Positions 43,223-52,690 of a DNA stretch of 64,000 nucleotides are shown here, one piece after another. The notes beneath the pieces were generated by a model. That model was not told the origin of the DNA, did no database searches, and was given only the letters and a program-made list of their open reading frames with translations. Each line of letters begins with the position of its first letter. The first letter of the stretch is position 1. This stretch comes from Affinundibacterium flavidum (GTDB lineage Bacteria; Pseudomonadota; Gammaproteobacteria; Burkholderiales; Burkholderiaceae_D), in assembly GCF_014284175.1 (NCBI RefSeq), contig NZ_JACOGA010000003.1, forward strand, positions 248,001 to 312,000, written 5' to 3'. The translations under genes were made by a program, and so were the position numbers.

Positions 43223-46200
43223 TTAGAATACTTCTTGCTCTTGGCTATTCTGCTTTGCCGCCAATAGCTTTAACAAAGGGCGTTCACCCCAACGCCAAAA
43301 CATTAAAGGCGTCAACACGGTGTCAAGTAAGGTGGAACTGATCAATCCACCAAAAATCACCACCGCCACCGGATGCAAAATTTCCTTGCCTGGCGCATCT
43401 GCTGAAATCAATAATGGCACCAAAGCGAAAGCGGCGACCAGAGCTGTCATTAAGACTGGCGTTAATCGCTCTAGCGAACCACGAATAATCATTTGCTTGC
43501 CAAAACTCTCTCCCTCAAACAAACATAGATTAATGTAATGGCTGATTTTCAAGATCCCATTGCGAGTCGAAATACCTGCCAAGGTGATGAAACCGACTAA
43601 GGCTGCCACCGATAAAGTTTGCCCAGCCAACCAAAGTGCGACCACACTGCCGACAAGGGCGAGAGGAATATTACCCATGATAATCATGGTCAAAGCAACG
43701 GAGCGATAGCGGCTATACAGAACCAAGAACATCAATGACAAAGAAACTAAAGACAGCAAGGCGATCAAGCGCGACGCCTGTTCTTGCGCCTGAAATTGCC
43801 CTTCCAGCGCTGTTGAATAACCAACCGGTAAAGTCTTGGCGGCAAGCTCTTCCCGAATGTCTTGTATCACTTGACGCATATCGCGACCATCGGTGTTGGC
43901 AGACAACACGATACGACGCCGTGAATTCTCTCTATTGATTTGATTCGGGCCATCGCTTTCTTCGACTTTTGCCAATTGCATCAAAGGCACATGACCACGC
44001 GGCGTTTCTATCAAGAGTTGCTGTAATTGCTGTAAGTTACGTCCCTGCTCAGGCAAGCGCAATAACAAATCAAAGCGTCGGTTGCCTTCAATAACTTGAG
44101 TGATTTTTTCCCCTTCGATTTGCTGCTGCAAGCTACGCAACAACACGCCGGGGGCAATGCCGTAACGACTGGTTTGCGCGTAATCAACATGGATTTTGAT
44201 TTGCGGAATCAAAACTTGTTTTTCAATTTGCAAATCAGTAATGCCAGGTACGCGACTTAAGCGTTCACGCAGATCACTCGCGATATTGCGCAAAGTATCG
44301 AGATCGTCGCCCACGACTTTTAACGCAATTTGCGCGCGCACGCCCGACAATAAATGATCGAGGCGATGAGAAATCGGTTGCCCAACATTGCTATTCGCAG
44401 GCAAGACTTTGAGACGATCGCGGATGTCTTGAATAATGTCATCGCGGCTGCGTTTGGATTTTTTCAGATCCACATCCATCTCGGTGTAATGCACGCCTTC
44501 TGCATGTTCATCGAGTTCCGCACGTCCGGTACGGCGCCCTATCTGCGTCACTTCCGGCACGGCCAATATCAATTCCTCTGCCAAGCTGCCAAGGCGATTC
44601 GACTCTTGCAAAGAGGTGCCGGGATTAAGTACCAGATTCACAGTCAACGTGCCTTCATTAAACGCCGGCAAAAACGCACGCGGGAAAAATGGCACCGCTA
44701 TCGCGGCTACTAAGACCGCGACCAGTGCAACCGCGAACAAACTGCGTACATGCTGAAACGACCAGTTGAGCAAACGTGTATCCCATTTTTTAAGCCACAC
44801 AACCAAGGGGCTATCACCGTGCCCTAACTGCTTCATCTTCGGTAATAAGAAATAGCACAAAACTGGCGTCACCGTCATTGCCACTGCCATACTCGCCAAG
44901 ATCGAGACGACATAGGCAATCCCCAGTGGTGTAAATAAACTCCCTTCTATGCCCGGCAAGGCGAATAGCGGAACAAATACCAGCACCACGATCACTGTCG
45001 CATATACAATCCCGCTGCGTACTTCGCTCGATGCATTTGCGATCACTTGTAAGGTCGATAGCGGTTGCGCCAACACACTGTTTTCTTTGAGGCGTCGCAA
45101 GACATTTTCTACATCCACCACTGCATCATCGACCAGCTCGCCAATAGCAATCGCAAGACCACCTAAGGTCATGGTATTAATCGATAAACCCAGATAGCGG
45201 AAAACTAAGATCGTCGCTAGCAAAGAAAGTGGAATCGCGACTAAAGAAATAATCGTCGTGCGTACATTCAACAAAAAGAGAAACAGCAAGATCGCTACCA
45301 TGATGGCACCGTCACGCAATGCCTCTTTGACGTTATCTAATGAGTTCTGAATAAAGTCCGCCTGACGGAATAAAAATTGCGGCTGCTCTACACCTTGCGG
45401 CAAATTCTTTCCTAACTCAGCAATAGCGCGTTCAACTTCACGTGTGAGTTTGACGCTATCGGCAGTTGGCTGTTTTTGTACCGACAAGATCACCGCAGGC
45501 TTGCCTTTGTAACCGCCATCACCGCGTTTAAATGCAGAAGCTATCGTGACATTCGCCACTTGCTTGAGCAAAATCGCTTGTCCTTGCTTGAGCGTGACCA
45601 CGATGTTTTGTAAATCTTCAATGCGGCTGGTGCGACCGATTTGACGAATCAAATATTCACGTCCATTCGCTTCCGTAAAACCACCGCTGGTATTCGCACC
45701 AAAATCTTTTAATGCGGCCTCAACCTGATCGAGTGGAATACCTAAGGCTTGCAATTGTGCGGGCTTAATCTCCACTCTATATTGACGCACCTCGCCACCA
45801 ATTGGCGTCACTTGCGCCACGCCTGGAATATTCAACAAGCGCGGGCGCATGACCCAATCGGCATATTCACGTACACGCATGGCTGGGCTGGTGACAGCAT
45901 CTTTTGCATCACGCTGATCTACGCTCTCGTCGGCACTCTTATCCGCACTCACTGGTAAGGCGATCAATAGAATTTCTCCCATGATGGACGAAATCGGCCC
46001 CATCTGTGGTGTGACACCGGCTGGCAATTGTTCGCGCACTAAACTCAAGCGTTCAGCAATTTGCTGACGATTGCGATAGATATCTGTACCCCAATCAAAT
46101 TCCACATAGATAATCGACAGGCCTATGCCCGACACTGAACGCACGCGCGTTACACCGGGCATACCATTCATACTCGATTCGATAGGAAAACTAACCAGTT

Positions 46201-46387
46201 GCTCAACTTCTTCCGGCGCCATACCACCGGCTTCCGTCATCAAAGTCACGGTCGGTTTATTCAGATCGGGGAATACGTCCACCGGCATCTGACGCATGCT
46301 GATTAAACCGTAGACGATCAGTAACAAAGAAGCCGCGAGGACGATCAGGCGTTGACGCAGGCTGGTGTGAATAATAAATTGAAACAT
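43223..46387 (-). CDS. RND efflux permease, heavy-metal (CzcA/CusA-like) subgroup
   Basis: 1054 residues with the 12-helix RND layout and two large periplasmic loops. Family motifs: PVDVFPDLNKPTVTLMTEAGG at the start, GIGLSIIYVEFDWGTDIYRNRQ, and in helix 4 GELVDDAVVDVENVLRRL, with paired Asp residues that carry protons. The helix 4 motif differs from the DGAVV of classic CzcA, so the substrate cannot be named from it. It would pump ions from the periplasm out of the cell with the adaptor encoded 10 bp upstream. No outer-membrane channel gene lies in the window. Confidence 0.93.
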   Translation of the reverse strand: MFQFIIHTSLRQRLIVLAASLLLIVYGLISMRQMPVDVFPDLNKPTVTLMTEAGGMAPEEVEQLVSFPIESSMNGMPGVTRVRSVSGIGLSIIYVEFDWGTDIYRNRQQIAERLSLVREQLPAGVTPQMGPISSIMGEILLIALPVSADKSADESVDQRDAKDAVTSPAMRVREYADWVMRPRLLNIPGVAQVTPIGGEVRQYRVEIKPAQLQALGIPLDQVEAALKDFGANTSGGFTEANGREYLIRQIGRTSRIEDLQNIVVTLKQGQAILLKQVANVTIASAFKRGDGGYKGKPAVILSVQKQPTADSVKLTREVERAIAELGKNLPQGVEQPQFLFRQADFIQNSLDNVKEALRDGAIMVAILLFLFLLNVRTTIISLVAIPLSLLATILVFRYLGLSINTMTLGGLAIAIGELVDDAVVDVENVLRRLKENSVLAQPLSTLQVIANASSEVRSGIVYATVIVVLVFVPLFALPGIEGSLFTPLGIAYVVSILASMAVAMTVTPVLCYFLLPKMKQLGHGDSPLVVWLKKWDTRLLNWSFQHVRSLFAVALVAVLVAAIAVPFFPRAFLPAFNEGTLTVNLVLNPGTSLQESNRLGSLAEELILAVPEVTQIGRRTGRAELDEHAEGVHYTEMDVDLKKSKRSRDDIIQDIRDRLKVLPANSNVGQPISHRLDHLLSGVRAQIALKVVGDDLDTLRNIASDLRERLSRVPGITDLQIEKQVLIPQIKIHVDYAQTSRYGIAPGVLLRSLQQQIEGEKITQVIEGNRRFDLLLRLPEQGRNLQQLQQLLIETPRGHVPLMQLAKVEESDGPNQINRENSRRRIVLSANTDGRDMRQVIQDIREELAAKTLPVGYSTALEGQFQAQEQASRLIALLSLVSLSLMFLVLYSRYRSVALTMIIMGNIPLALVGSVVALWLAGQTLSVAALVGFITLAGISTRNGILKISHYINLCLFEGESFGKQMIIRGSLERLTPVLMTALVAAFALVPLLISADAPGKEILHPVAVVIFGGLISSTLLDTVLTPLMFWRWGERPLLKLLAAKQNSQEQEVF

Positions 46388-46397
46388 GCCGTCTACC

Positions 46398-47645
46398 TTA
46401 CTTTACCTGTGCGAGCAAACTCGCACCTGCAATCACCACGCGTTCATCTTCTTTCAAACCGGAAGTGATAGCAACTTGATCGGCATCTAAACTTTGCGCT
46501 TGTACTTTACGTTGCACAAATCGTTCGGCGTCGGTATGCACCCACACCACAGATTCGCCACCGCTCAATTTAATGACAGCAGAATTTGGCACTGCGATCC
46601 CGCTGATCAAACGCTTGGTTTGTAACATCACCTTCACTGGTTGTCCGACTGCCACCGCCACGGATTTTGCGGTCACACGGAACAATAAGGGAATTGCCTG
46701 TTCACGCATTTGCTGACCGCCACCGAGAAAACTCAGTTGCAAGCTAGCTTGTGGGCTAACTACTTTCGTATCGTCACTTTGCGCTTGATTGGTGTGATTG
46801 GTGTGACTTGAGCGCCAACTGGCACTAGCACGTGCAATATCGGTGGCAATCACAGGATCGTAAGCCAAGGCTTCTACCATCAAACGGCTTGGATCAATAA
46901 TTTCGAACAAGGTTTCTTTCGCATCGACGACTTGGCCGGATACGGCATTGGCAACGCTGATGATGCCTGAAACTGGCGCTAGCAGAGCTTCTGTTTTAGA
47001 TAAGCTCGCTTCCACTGCGACTTTACGTTTTTTCAAAGCTTCATAATCAAAACGCGCGGCTTCAACCGTCGCTTTGGGTAAGGCTTCGGCGAGTTGTTCA
47101 TAGCGTTGCACTTTGCGTTCGGCAATAGAAAGTTGAGCATCGATATCAGCCAAAATCGATTGACTATTGCCGCGATCTAAACTACTCATCACCGGACGCA
47201 AATAGGCCAACACTTGACCTTTACTGACACGTTGCCCAAGATTCGGCAAACCCGAAACTGCTGCTTCAACCCGACCTGATTGACTCGCTTGCACGCGCCC
47301 ACCCGCATTTGGATCGGCGACGATCTTGCCGTTGAGTTCTATCGTATGCGGCAACTCATCTTGCACACTTAATAGCGTACGCAAGCCCAATTGTCTTTGC
47401 ACGATTTTGGGGACAAACAGACTGCCATCCGACAAGCGTTGTGGTGCAGTCGCGTCTAACAAATTAGATTTCACACTGGCGACGGGCTTAGTCGTTTTCT
47501 TGCCGTGATCATCATCACCATGTGCCTGTGCAGAGTTCATACCAAGTAACAATACCGCCGTCAGCAAGCTGCGACTTAATGAGGATGATAATGAGGATGA
47601 CGATGGGAATGATAATGGGGATGAGTAAGAGAATGAACGCATCAT
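46398..47645 (-). CDS. RND efflux periplasmic adaptor (membrane fusion) subunit
   Basis: 415 residues from the ATG at 47645, which overlaps the stop of the upstream gene (ATGA) and has AGGAGG in place; the open frame extends further upstream but is not used. The signal peptide is preceded by a Ser-rich stretch encoded by imperfect ATG/GAT repeats. After it come HGDDDHGKK (possible metal ligands), a biotinyl-lipoyl-like barrel (SGRVEAAVSGLPNLGQRVSKGQVLAYL), a helical hairpin (about 170-240) and a beta-barrel domain. Partner of the RND permease encoded next. Confidence 0.9.
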   Translation of the reverse strand: MMRSFSYSSPLSFPSSSSLSSSLSRSLLTAVLLLGMNSAQAHGDDDHGKKTTKPVASVKSNLLDATAPQRLSDGSLFVPKIVQRQLGLRTLLSVQDELPHTIELNGKIVADPNAGGRVQASQSGRVEAAVSGLPNLGQRVSKGQVLAYLRPVMSSLDRGNSQSILADIDAQLSIAERKVQRYEQLAEALPKATVEAARFDYEALKKRKVAVEASLSKTEALLAPVSGIISVANAVSGQVVDAKETLFEIIDPSRLMVEALAYDPVIATDIARASASWRSSHTNHTNQAQSDDTKVVSPQASLQLSFLGGGQQMREQAIPLLFRVTAKSVAVAVGQPVKVMLQTKRLISGIAVPNSAVIKLSGGESVVWVHTDAERFVQRKVQAQSLDADQVAITSGLKEDERVVIAGASLLAQVK

Positions 47646-48193
47646 TTGAACTCCTCCTTCGCACGACGTTGGCGTACAAAGACGATTGTCAGCAAAGCGA
47701 GTATAAGCGAAGCAGCGGCAAGCGCTGGCCACCACCACGACCTAGATTCCTCAGCATGGGCATGCTCTTGTTCGCTGAGGTCAGGAATTTCTAAACTTGC
47801 AGCCATCACGTCACCGATTTCACCGGCCTGCACACTGATAGCCAAGGGATATTTACCTGCTTTATCAAATACACCTTTGGCTAATTCCAATACATACACA
47901 CCCGGCGCGATTTGTTTTGCCGGCGCGTTCAATGCGTTGCCGCTTTCAACCTCGATCTGCGCGCCAGCGACGAGTTCGTTATTGGCAAAACGATCGAGGT
48001 AAATAATCAGGGAACGGCCTTGCAACACCACGACGAGTTCAAAATCTTCCGTTTGCGCACTGGCACGCGGCGCAACTTGTATGATAGATGCAGCAGGTGC
48101 AGCATGTTCATGGTCATCATTGCCATGCGCGTTAGCCTCACTCATCATTGACAGGCTAATTAAAAACATCATCAGGATAAACAAAGACTTCAA
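47642..48193 (-). CDS. Unknown membrane-anchored protein with His-rich N-terminus, first gene of the metal-efflux operon
   Basis: 183 residues. The start is a TTG at 48193 supported by AGGAG 6 bp upstream; the first in-frame ATG (48172) has none. A signal peptide (FLISLSMMSEANA) is followed by HGNDDHEHAAP, a likely metal-binding stretch, a beta-sandwich domain (FELVVVLQGRSLIIYLDRF, GAQIEVESG, GVYVLELAKGVF), HAHAEESR, and a C-terminal membrane helix (WWWPALAAASLILALLTIVF) with a basic tail. Stop overlaps the adaptor start. Confidence 0.72.
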   Translation of the reverse strand: MKSLFILMMFLISLSMMSEANAHGNDDHEHAAPAASIIQVAPRASAQTEDFELVVVLQGRSLIIYLDRFANNELVAGAQIEVESGNALNAPAKQIAPGVYVLELAKGVFDKAGKYPLAISVQAGEIGDVMAASLEIPDLSEQEHAHAEESRSWWWPALAAASLILALLTIVFVRQRRAKEEFK

Positions 48194-48311
48194 AACACAC
48201 TCCTCGCTGCGGTGGTATCGGATAAATTTCGGAAAAATAATTCTGGCTGTATTGAGCTTATATATTGAGCTTGCATTATCGCTGTTGCAAGGCGTCAGTT
48301 TGCTGACTGCC

Positions 48312-48331
48312 AGATTACAAATCTGTAATCT
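48312..48331. promoter_or_regulatory. CusR/CopR-type operator in the divergent metal-efflux/cusRS promoter
   Basis: AGATTACA-AATC-TGTAATCT is an inverted repeat with 8-bp perfect arms and a 4-bp spacer, resembling the ATTACA/TGTAAT boxes bound by heavy-metal OmpR-type regulators. It lies midway between the start of the efflux operon (48193) and of the response regulator gene (48436), so one site may serve both. Confidence 0.72.
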
Positions 48332-48435
48332 AGACTTGATTTGCCTCGGTTTAGTCGTGTTTCTGCGGATTTCGCGAGTAAAATTACTGCAATCAACCCC
48401 GCTCCCACAGATAAATTCAATCCTAACGTATTGCC

Positions 48436-49116
48436 ATGAAAATTTTGATAGTCGAAGATGAACAAAAAACCGGTGATTATCTGAAACAAGGTTTGACCGA
48501 ATTTGGCTTCATAGTCGATTTAGCACGCAATGGTTTAGATGGCCTACATCTGGGTAAATCCGGTGATTACGATCTCATTATTTTGGACGTGATGTTGCCC
48601 GAGTTAAGCGGCTGGCAAGTGCTCGATGCTTTGCGCCAGCAAGGCTTACAAATGCCTGTACTATTTTTGACCGCCAAAGATCAGGTAGAAGATAGAGTCA
48701 AGGGTTTAGAACTGGGTGCCGATGATTATCTGGTAAAGCCCTTTGCATTTTCAGAATTAGTCGCGCGGGTCAGAACTTTGCTGAGACGTGGCAGGCATCA
48801 GATCGAAGCCAGTGTGCTGAAAATCGCCGATCTGGAATTGGATTTACTCAAACACCGCGTCACGCGCAATGGGCAGCGCATAGAACTCACGGCCAAAGAA
48901 TTTTCCTTGCTCGAACTATTCATGCGACGTCAAGGTGAAGTCTTAAGCCGTTCCCTCATCGCCTCGCAAGTCTGGGATATGAATTTCGACAGCGACACCA
49001 ATGTGATCGAAGTCGCAATGCGCAGATTGCGCAGCAAGATCGATGACCATTTTGAACCCAAGTTAATCCACACCTTACGCGGCATGGGATATGTGCTGGA
49101 AGTGAAATCAGTATGA
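48436..49116 (+). CDS. cusR: Heavy-metal-type response regulator (CusR/CzcR family)
   Basis: 226 residues; an OmpR-class regulator. Receiver domain at 1-115 with acidic pocket E8/D9 (VEDEQ), phospho-acceptor D51 ([13 protein letters not shown]), T81 (FLTAKD) and K103 (YLVKPF). The DNA-binding winged helix is at about 125-222 ([40 protein letters not shown]). The following kinase gene overlaps by 4 bp. The divergent efflux operon and the shared inverted repeat identify it as the probable regulator of metal efflux. The inducing metal cannot be read from sequence. Confidence 0.9.
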   Translation: MKILIVEDEQKTGDYLKQGLTEFGFIVDLARNGLDGLHLGKSGDYDLIILDVMLPELSGWQVLDALRQQGLQMPVLFLTAKDQVEDRVKGLELGADDYLVKPFAFSELVARVRTLLRRGRHQIEASVLKIADLELDLLKHRVTRNGQRIELTAKEFSLLELFMRRQGEVLSRSLIASQVWDMNFDSDTNVIEVAMRRLRSKIDDHFEPKLIHTLRGMGYVLEVKSV

Positions 49117-50552
49117 TCCACAAACTCTCACTAACGGCACGTCTGACGCTGTTCTTTACTGCTCTGTCCTGCCTTGTTTTGCTTAGCCTGGGTTGGCTAA
49201 TTGGTGCTTCGATAGAAGCCCATTTTGAAGAACAAGATCATCACGCCTTGAGTGGAAAATTAGAATTAGCCCAGCACATTATCGAGCGCGTCAATACCGA
49301 ACAAGATGTCGCCAGACTCGCCGATCAACTGAGTGAGGCACTGGTCGGACATCATGATTTGGCGATCACGATTCTGAATAATCAACAAAAAATTTTACTC
49401 GCTTCCGAGGCAATAGAATTTCCACAGACACAACTACAACAGGCACTTAAGAGCGCACAAAAATCACCACATCAAAACGTCACACCAGCTTTATTTTCAT
49501 GGGAAACTAAGGGTGAATATTATCGTGGTTTAATAGCGATATTTGCGACGAAAAATCCGGCTTATGGTCCAATCACGGTAGCGATTGCGACTGACATCGC
49601 ACATCACCAAGCCTTCATGGCGAGCTTTCGCAAAACCCTGTGGCTATTTGTATTGGTTGCTGCCCTATTGACTGGCATCTTGGCTTGGTTAGCTGCGAAG
49701 CGCGGCTTACGACCTCTCAGCCTAATGCGCGATCGCGCCGCCAGCATCACCGCTAGCAAATTAGATCAACGACTATCACTAGATGCGGTACCGCCGGAAC
49801 TCGCAGAATTAGCGACGAGTTTGAATCAGATGCTGGCGCGACTGGAAGAAGCCTTTCAACGGCTATCCGATTTCTCTTCTGATCTGGCACATGAGTTACG
49901 CACGCCTATCAGCAACCTCATGACACAAACGCAAGTGTCGCTATCGCAGGCTCGCGATGCAGATAACTATCGTGAAATTCTCGAATCAAATGCGGAAGAA
50001 TACAGTCGTTTAGCCAGCATGATTGCCGACATGTTATTTCTGGCGAAAGCGGAAAACGGCTTAAGCCTGGTAAAAGTCGAAGCTGTCGATCTGGTGCAAG
50101 AAGTCAACAATTTATTTGAATTTTATGAAGCACTTGCGGAAGAAAAACAGATACGTTTACAGTTAAATTTATCCGACGAAACAAGCACTATCGTGCCAGC
50201 AGATCGTTTAATGTTACGCCGTGCCTTGAGTAATATTTTGTCGAATGCACTGCGCTATACGGCGCATGGCAAGAGCATACAAGTACAACTCCAGGTTCAG
50301 CTCTGGCAGCATACACAATACTGTGAAATCAAAATTTGCAACCCCGGCCCCAGCATTCCGGCGCAGCATTTACCACGTCTATTTGAACGTTTCTACCGTG
50401 CCGATCATGCACGTCAACATAGCGATGGGGAAGGTTCTGGATTGGGCTTGGCGATCGTCAAAGCCATCGTGGATGGTCATCGTGGTCAGATTACGGTGAG
50501 CTCTGAAAACGAGCTGACTTGTTTTAGTATTTTGTTGCCGGTTGGCGGGTGA
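49113..50552 (+). CDS. cusS: Heavy-metal sensor histidine kinase (CusS-like)
   Basis: 479 residues: membrane helix (about 10-32), periplasmic sensor region (about 33-170), second helix ([18 protein letters not shown]), HAMP linker, HisKA with H in [18 protein letters not shown], and HATPase with [20 protein letters not shown] and [14 protein letters not shown]. Layout and length match CusS/CopS/IrlS kinases. ATG overlaps the response regulator stop (ATGA). Regulates the divergent RND operon in all likelihood. Confidence 0.9.
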   Translation: MIHKLSLTARLTLFFTALSCLVLLSLGWLIGASIEAHFEEQDHHALSGKLELAQHIIERVNTEQDVARLADQLSEALVGHHDLAITILNNQQKILLASEAIEFPQTQLQQALKSAQKSPHQNVTPALFSWETKGEYYRGLIAIFATKNPAYGPITVAIATDIAHHQAFMASFRKTLWLFVLVAALLTGILAWLAAKRGLRPLSLMRDRAASITASKLDQRLSLDAVPPELAELATSLNQMLARLEEAFQRLSDFSSDLAHELRTPISNLMTQTQVSLSQARDADNYREILESNAEEYSRLASMIADMLFLAKAENGLSLVKVEAVDLVQEVNNLFEFYEALAEEKQIRLQLNLSDETSTIVPADRLMLRRALSNILSNALRYTAHGKSIQVQLQVQLWQHTQYCEIKICNPGPSIPAQHLPRLFERFYRADHARQHSDGEGSGLGLAIVKAIVDGHRGQITVSSENELTCFSILLPVGG

Positions 50553-50648
50553 TTTCTCTGGCGCAAAGAGCTTTCTGTATTCTGGGAAGCACTTCTTTCT
50601 CGCGCTTACGGGCATCGGTATCTACATAAGTCGGAACGCCACTAATAA

Positions 50649-50774
50649 TCCCCTCCCTTTCAAGGGGAGGGCTAGGGTGGGGATGGGTTATGGTGGAGCA
50701 ATTCAGTTTCTGTCGAACGACTAAAACCCATCCCCATCCCAGCCTTCCCCTTGAAGGGGAAGGAGCTAAAAGCA
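50649..50774. repeat. Two-hairpin dispersed repeat, copy B
   Basis: Left arm CCCTCCCTTTCAAGGGGAGGG and GGGTGGGGATGGGTT, right arm AAAACCCATCCCCATCCC and CCTTCCCCTTGAAGGGGAAGG, around a 33-bp unrelated centre. Same outer sequence as copies A (13701) and C (58049). It lies between the convergent cusS and M20 peptidase genes. Confidence 0.85.
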
Positions 50775-50844
50775 CAAATTCCAAGCACCAAAATTTAAGT
50801 AAATATTTTAGAAAAATAGCCCGCTAGCCGGAAAAGGAAGTGGC

Positions 50845-52275
50845 TCACTGACTCAATCGTTTAGCAAGTTCATACAAAAACTGCTGCCCTTCATACAGCG
50901 ACTTCACCGGCAAGCTCTCATTCAAGCCATGCGCGTTTGAGCCTTCTGGGTAATGAAACATACCGCTAACACCGTAAGTCCAGATGCCTGCATTATTCAG
51001 GAAACGTCCATCAGTTCCGCCTGGTGACATGGTCGGAACGACAGGAATGCCAGGCCACATCTGATTCGTTAGATCCGTCACTGCTTTCATCAATTCGGGA
51101 TGTAATGGTTGTGCTGGAGATGCAGTCGCCATACCTACTGGTGTTACCTTAATTGCGCTATCCGCCAACACCGTATTAATCGTCGCCTGCGTTTGCTCTA
51201 CCGTTTCACCTGGCAGAATACGGCAGTTAACATTGGCTTGTGCGCGTTGTGGCAAGGCATTCGCAGCGTGTCCCGCATTGACCATGGTGGCAACACAAGT
51301 GGTGCGCAGGCTGGCATTGTAAAACGGGCTGGTCGCACTCAAACGTGCCAACGCGTCAGAGTCTACTGGCTCGCGTAAAATGGCTTTCATATCTGCGGCT
51401 AACTGCCCGCTTTCCAGATTTGACATCGTGTCGAAAAAGCCGCGTGTAGTCGCTGTCAAACGGAAAGGGAAATCAAATTTCCCTAATCGCGACAAGCCGT
51501 CTGCCAGATGATAAATCGCATTGTCTTTGCGTGGTACCGAACTGTGACCACCGGTGTTCGTCACTTCCAAACTATAGGATTGAAAAATCTTTTCCCCCGC
51601 CTGAATGCCATGACGTACTGGCTTACCGTTTTTATCCAAACTGCCACTGCCACCTTCGTTCAAAGCAAGTTCTGCGTCGATTAAATTGCGATGATTTTTC
51701 AACAGATATTCGACCCCATTGTATTTCGCTGGCACCAACTCTTCATCGCAAGTCAAAGCTAAAATCAGATCACGTTTTGACTTCAATTTTTCTTGTTTGT
51801 AACGGATCATATTCGCCACAAATACCGACGCCATCGCTTTATCGTCCGATGCTCCGCGTGCATAGAAAAATCCGTTTTCTTCCACCAATTTGAAAGGATC
51901 ACGTATCCAGTCTTCACGCTTCGCTTCGACCACATCGATGTGTGCCAATAACAGCAAAGGCTTTTTGTTGGTATCTTTATCTGTGGCTTTCAGACGAGCG
52001 ATCAAATTTCCTTTTCTGGCATCGCCTGCTGGCACGATGATTTGCATATCCGCATCGCTGTAGCCCGCTTTCTTCAAACGCGCAGCCATTGCTTTCGCCG
52101 CATTAGTGCAACTGCCAACCGAATTGGTCGTGTTAATTTCGACTAGCTCTTGATAAATCGAGCGCAATTGTTTTTGCTCTGGATTGAGATTCTGTGCAGT
52201 TGCAACGAGAGGGCTAGCGGCCACTAAAACAACAGCTGCAATCGTGCTTGGAGACTTCCATGTATTTGTTGGCAT
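50845..52275 (-). CDS. Exported M20-family metallopeptidase
   Basis: 476 residues with a signal peptide (STIAAVVLVAASPLVATAQ). Zinc ligands of the M20 family: H and D in LLLAHIDVVEAKR, D in ARGASDDKAMAS, E-E in LTCDEELVPA, and a C-terminal His in MFHYPEGSNAHGLNESL. The dimerisation lid domain (about 225-340) contains NTGGHSSVPRKDNAIYHL. Predicted periplasmic peptidase or deacetylase-like enzyme; substrate unknown. AGGA 8 bp before the ATG. Confidence 0.9.
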   Translation of the reverse strand: MPTNTWKSPSTIAAVVLVAASPLVATAQNLNPEQKQLRSIYQELVEINTTNSVGSCTNAAKAMAARLKKAGYSDADMQIIVPAGDARKGNLIARLKATDKDTNKKPLLLLAHIDVVEAKREDWIRDPFKLVEENGFFYARGASDDKAMASVFVANMIRYKQEKLKSKRDLILALTCDEELVPAKYNGVEYLLKNHRNLIDAELALNEGGSGSLDKNGKPVRHGIQAGEKIFQSYSLEVTNTGGHSSVPRKDNAIYHLADGLSRLGKFDFPFRLTATTRGFFDTMSNLESGQLAADMKAILREPVDSDALARLSATSPFYNASLRTTCVATMVNAGHAANALPQRAQANVNCRILPGETVEQTQATINTVLADSAIKVTPVGMATASPAQPLHPELMKAVTDLTNQMWPGIPVVPTMSPGGTDGRFLNNAGIWTYGVSGMFHYPEGSNAHGLNESLPVKSLYEGQQFLYELAKRLSQ

Positions 52276-52690
52276 ACAAAGATCCTAAGGAGGTGAACTA
52301 CGAGGGTGAAGCTACAACGATGAAACGGCGAAGGAGAAATAACAAAGCAAGCTTGATAGACTAGTACAAGGCGCATGGAGTTCCCGTTAATTTACCAATC
52401 AAGCTGCCCCATACACGCAATAATGCCAACAATTTACACGAAATGCTTTTTAAATAGCCAACAAGTCGCCGTTCTCCCTATCAAATCGGAACTTAACAAC
52501 AACACAAGACGCATAACTAATACGAGCCAAACTTAATATTAAGATATTTGGAAATCAAAGAAGCCAACAAAAAACCCGACGAGAATTTTCATCCTCGTCG
52601 GGCTTTTATACTTATTAATTAGCAAGCTTAGTAATGATTAATAATGCTTAATCATGGTTAGCAGCTAAGCTTGCCACGAATCACAATTTT
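52276..52690. other. 415-bp gap between the M20 peptidase gene and narK
   Basis: Contains the narK terminator (52575-52602). The remainder is AT-rich without genes; the promoter of the M20 peptidase gene should lie at its left end. Confidence 0.5.
52575..52602 (-). terminator. Intrinsic terminator of narK (bidirectional)
   Basis: CCCGACGAG-AATTTTCATC-CTCGTCGGG, a perfect 9-bp GC-rich stem with a 10-base loop, followed on the minus strand by TTTTTT and on the plus strand by CTTTTAT. It lies about 90 bp after the narK stop. Confidence 0.88.

Noticed and set aside
47646..47738. An N-terminal extension of the RND adaptor.
   Set aside because: It lies inside the upstream gene; the AGGAGG-ATG at 47645 with ATGA overlap is a far better start.
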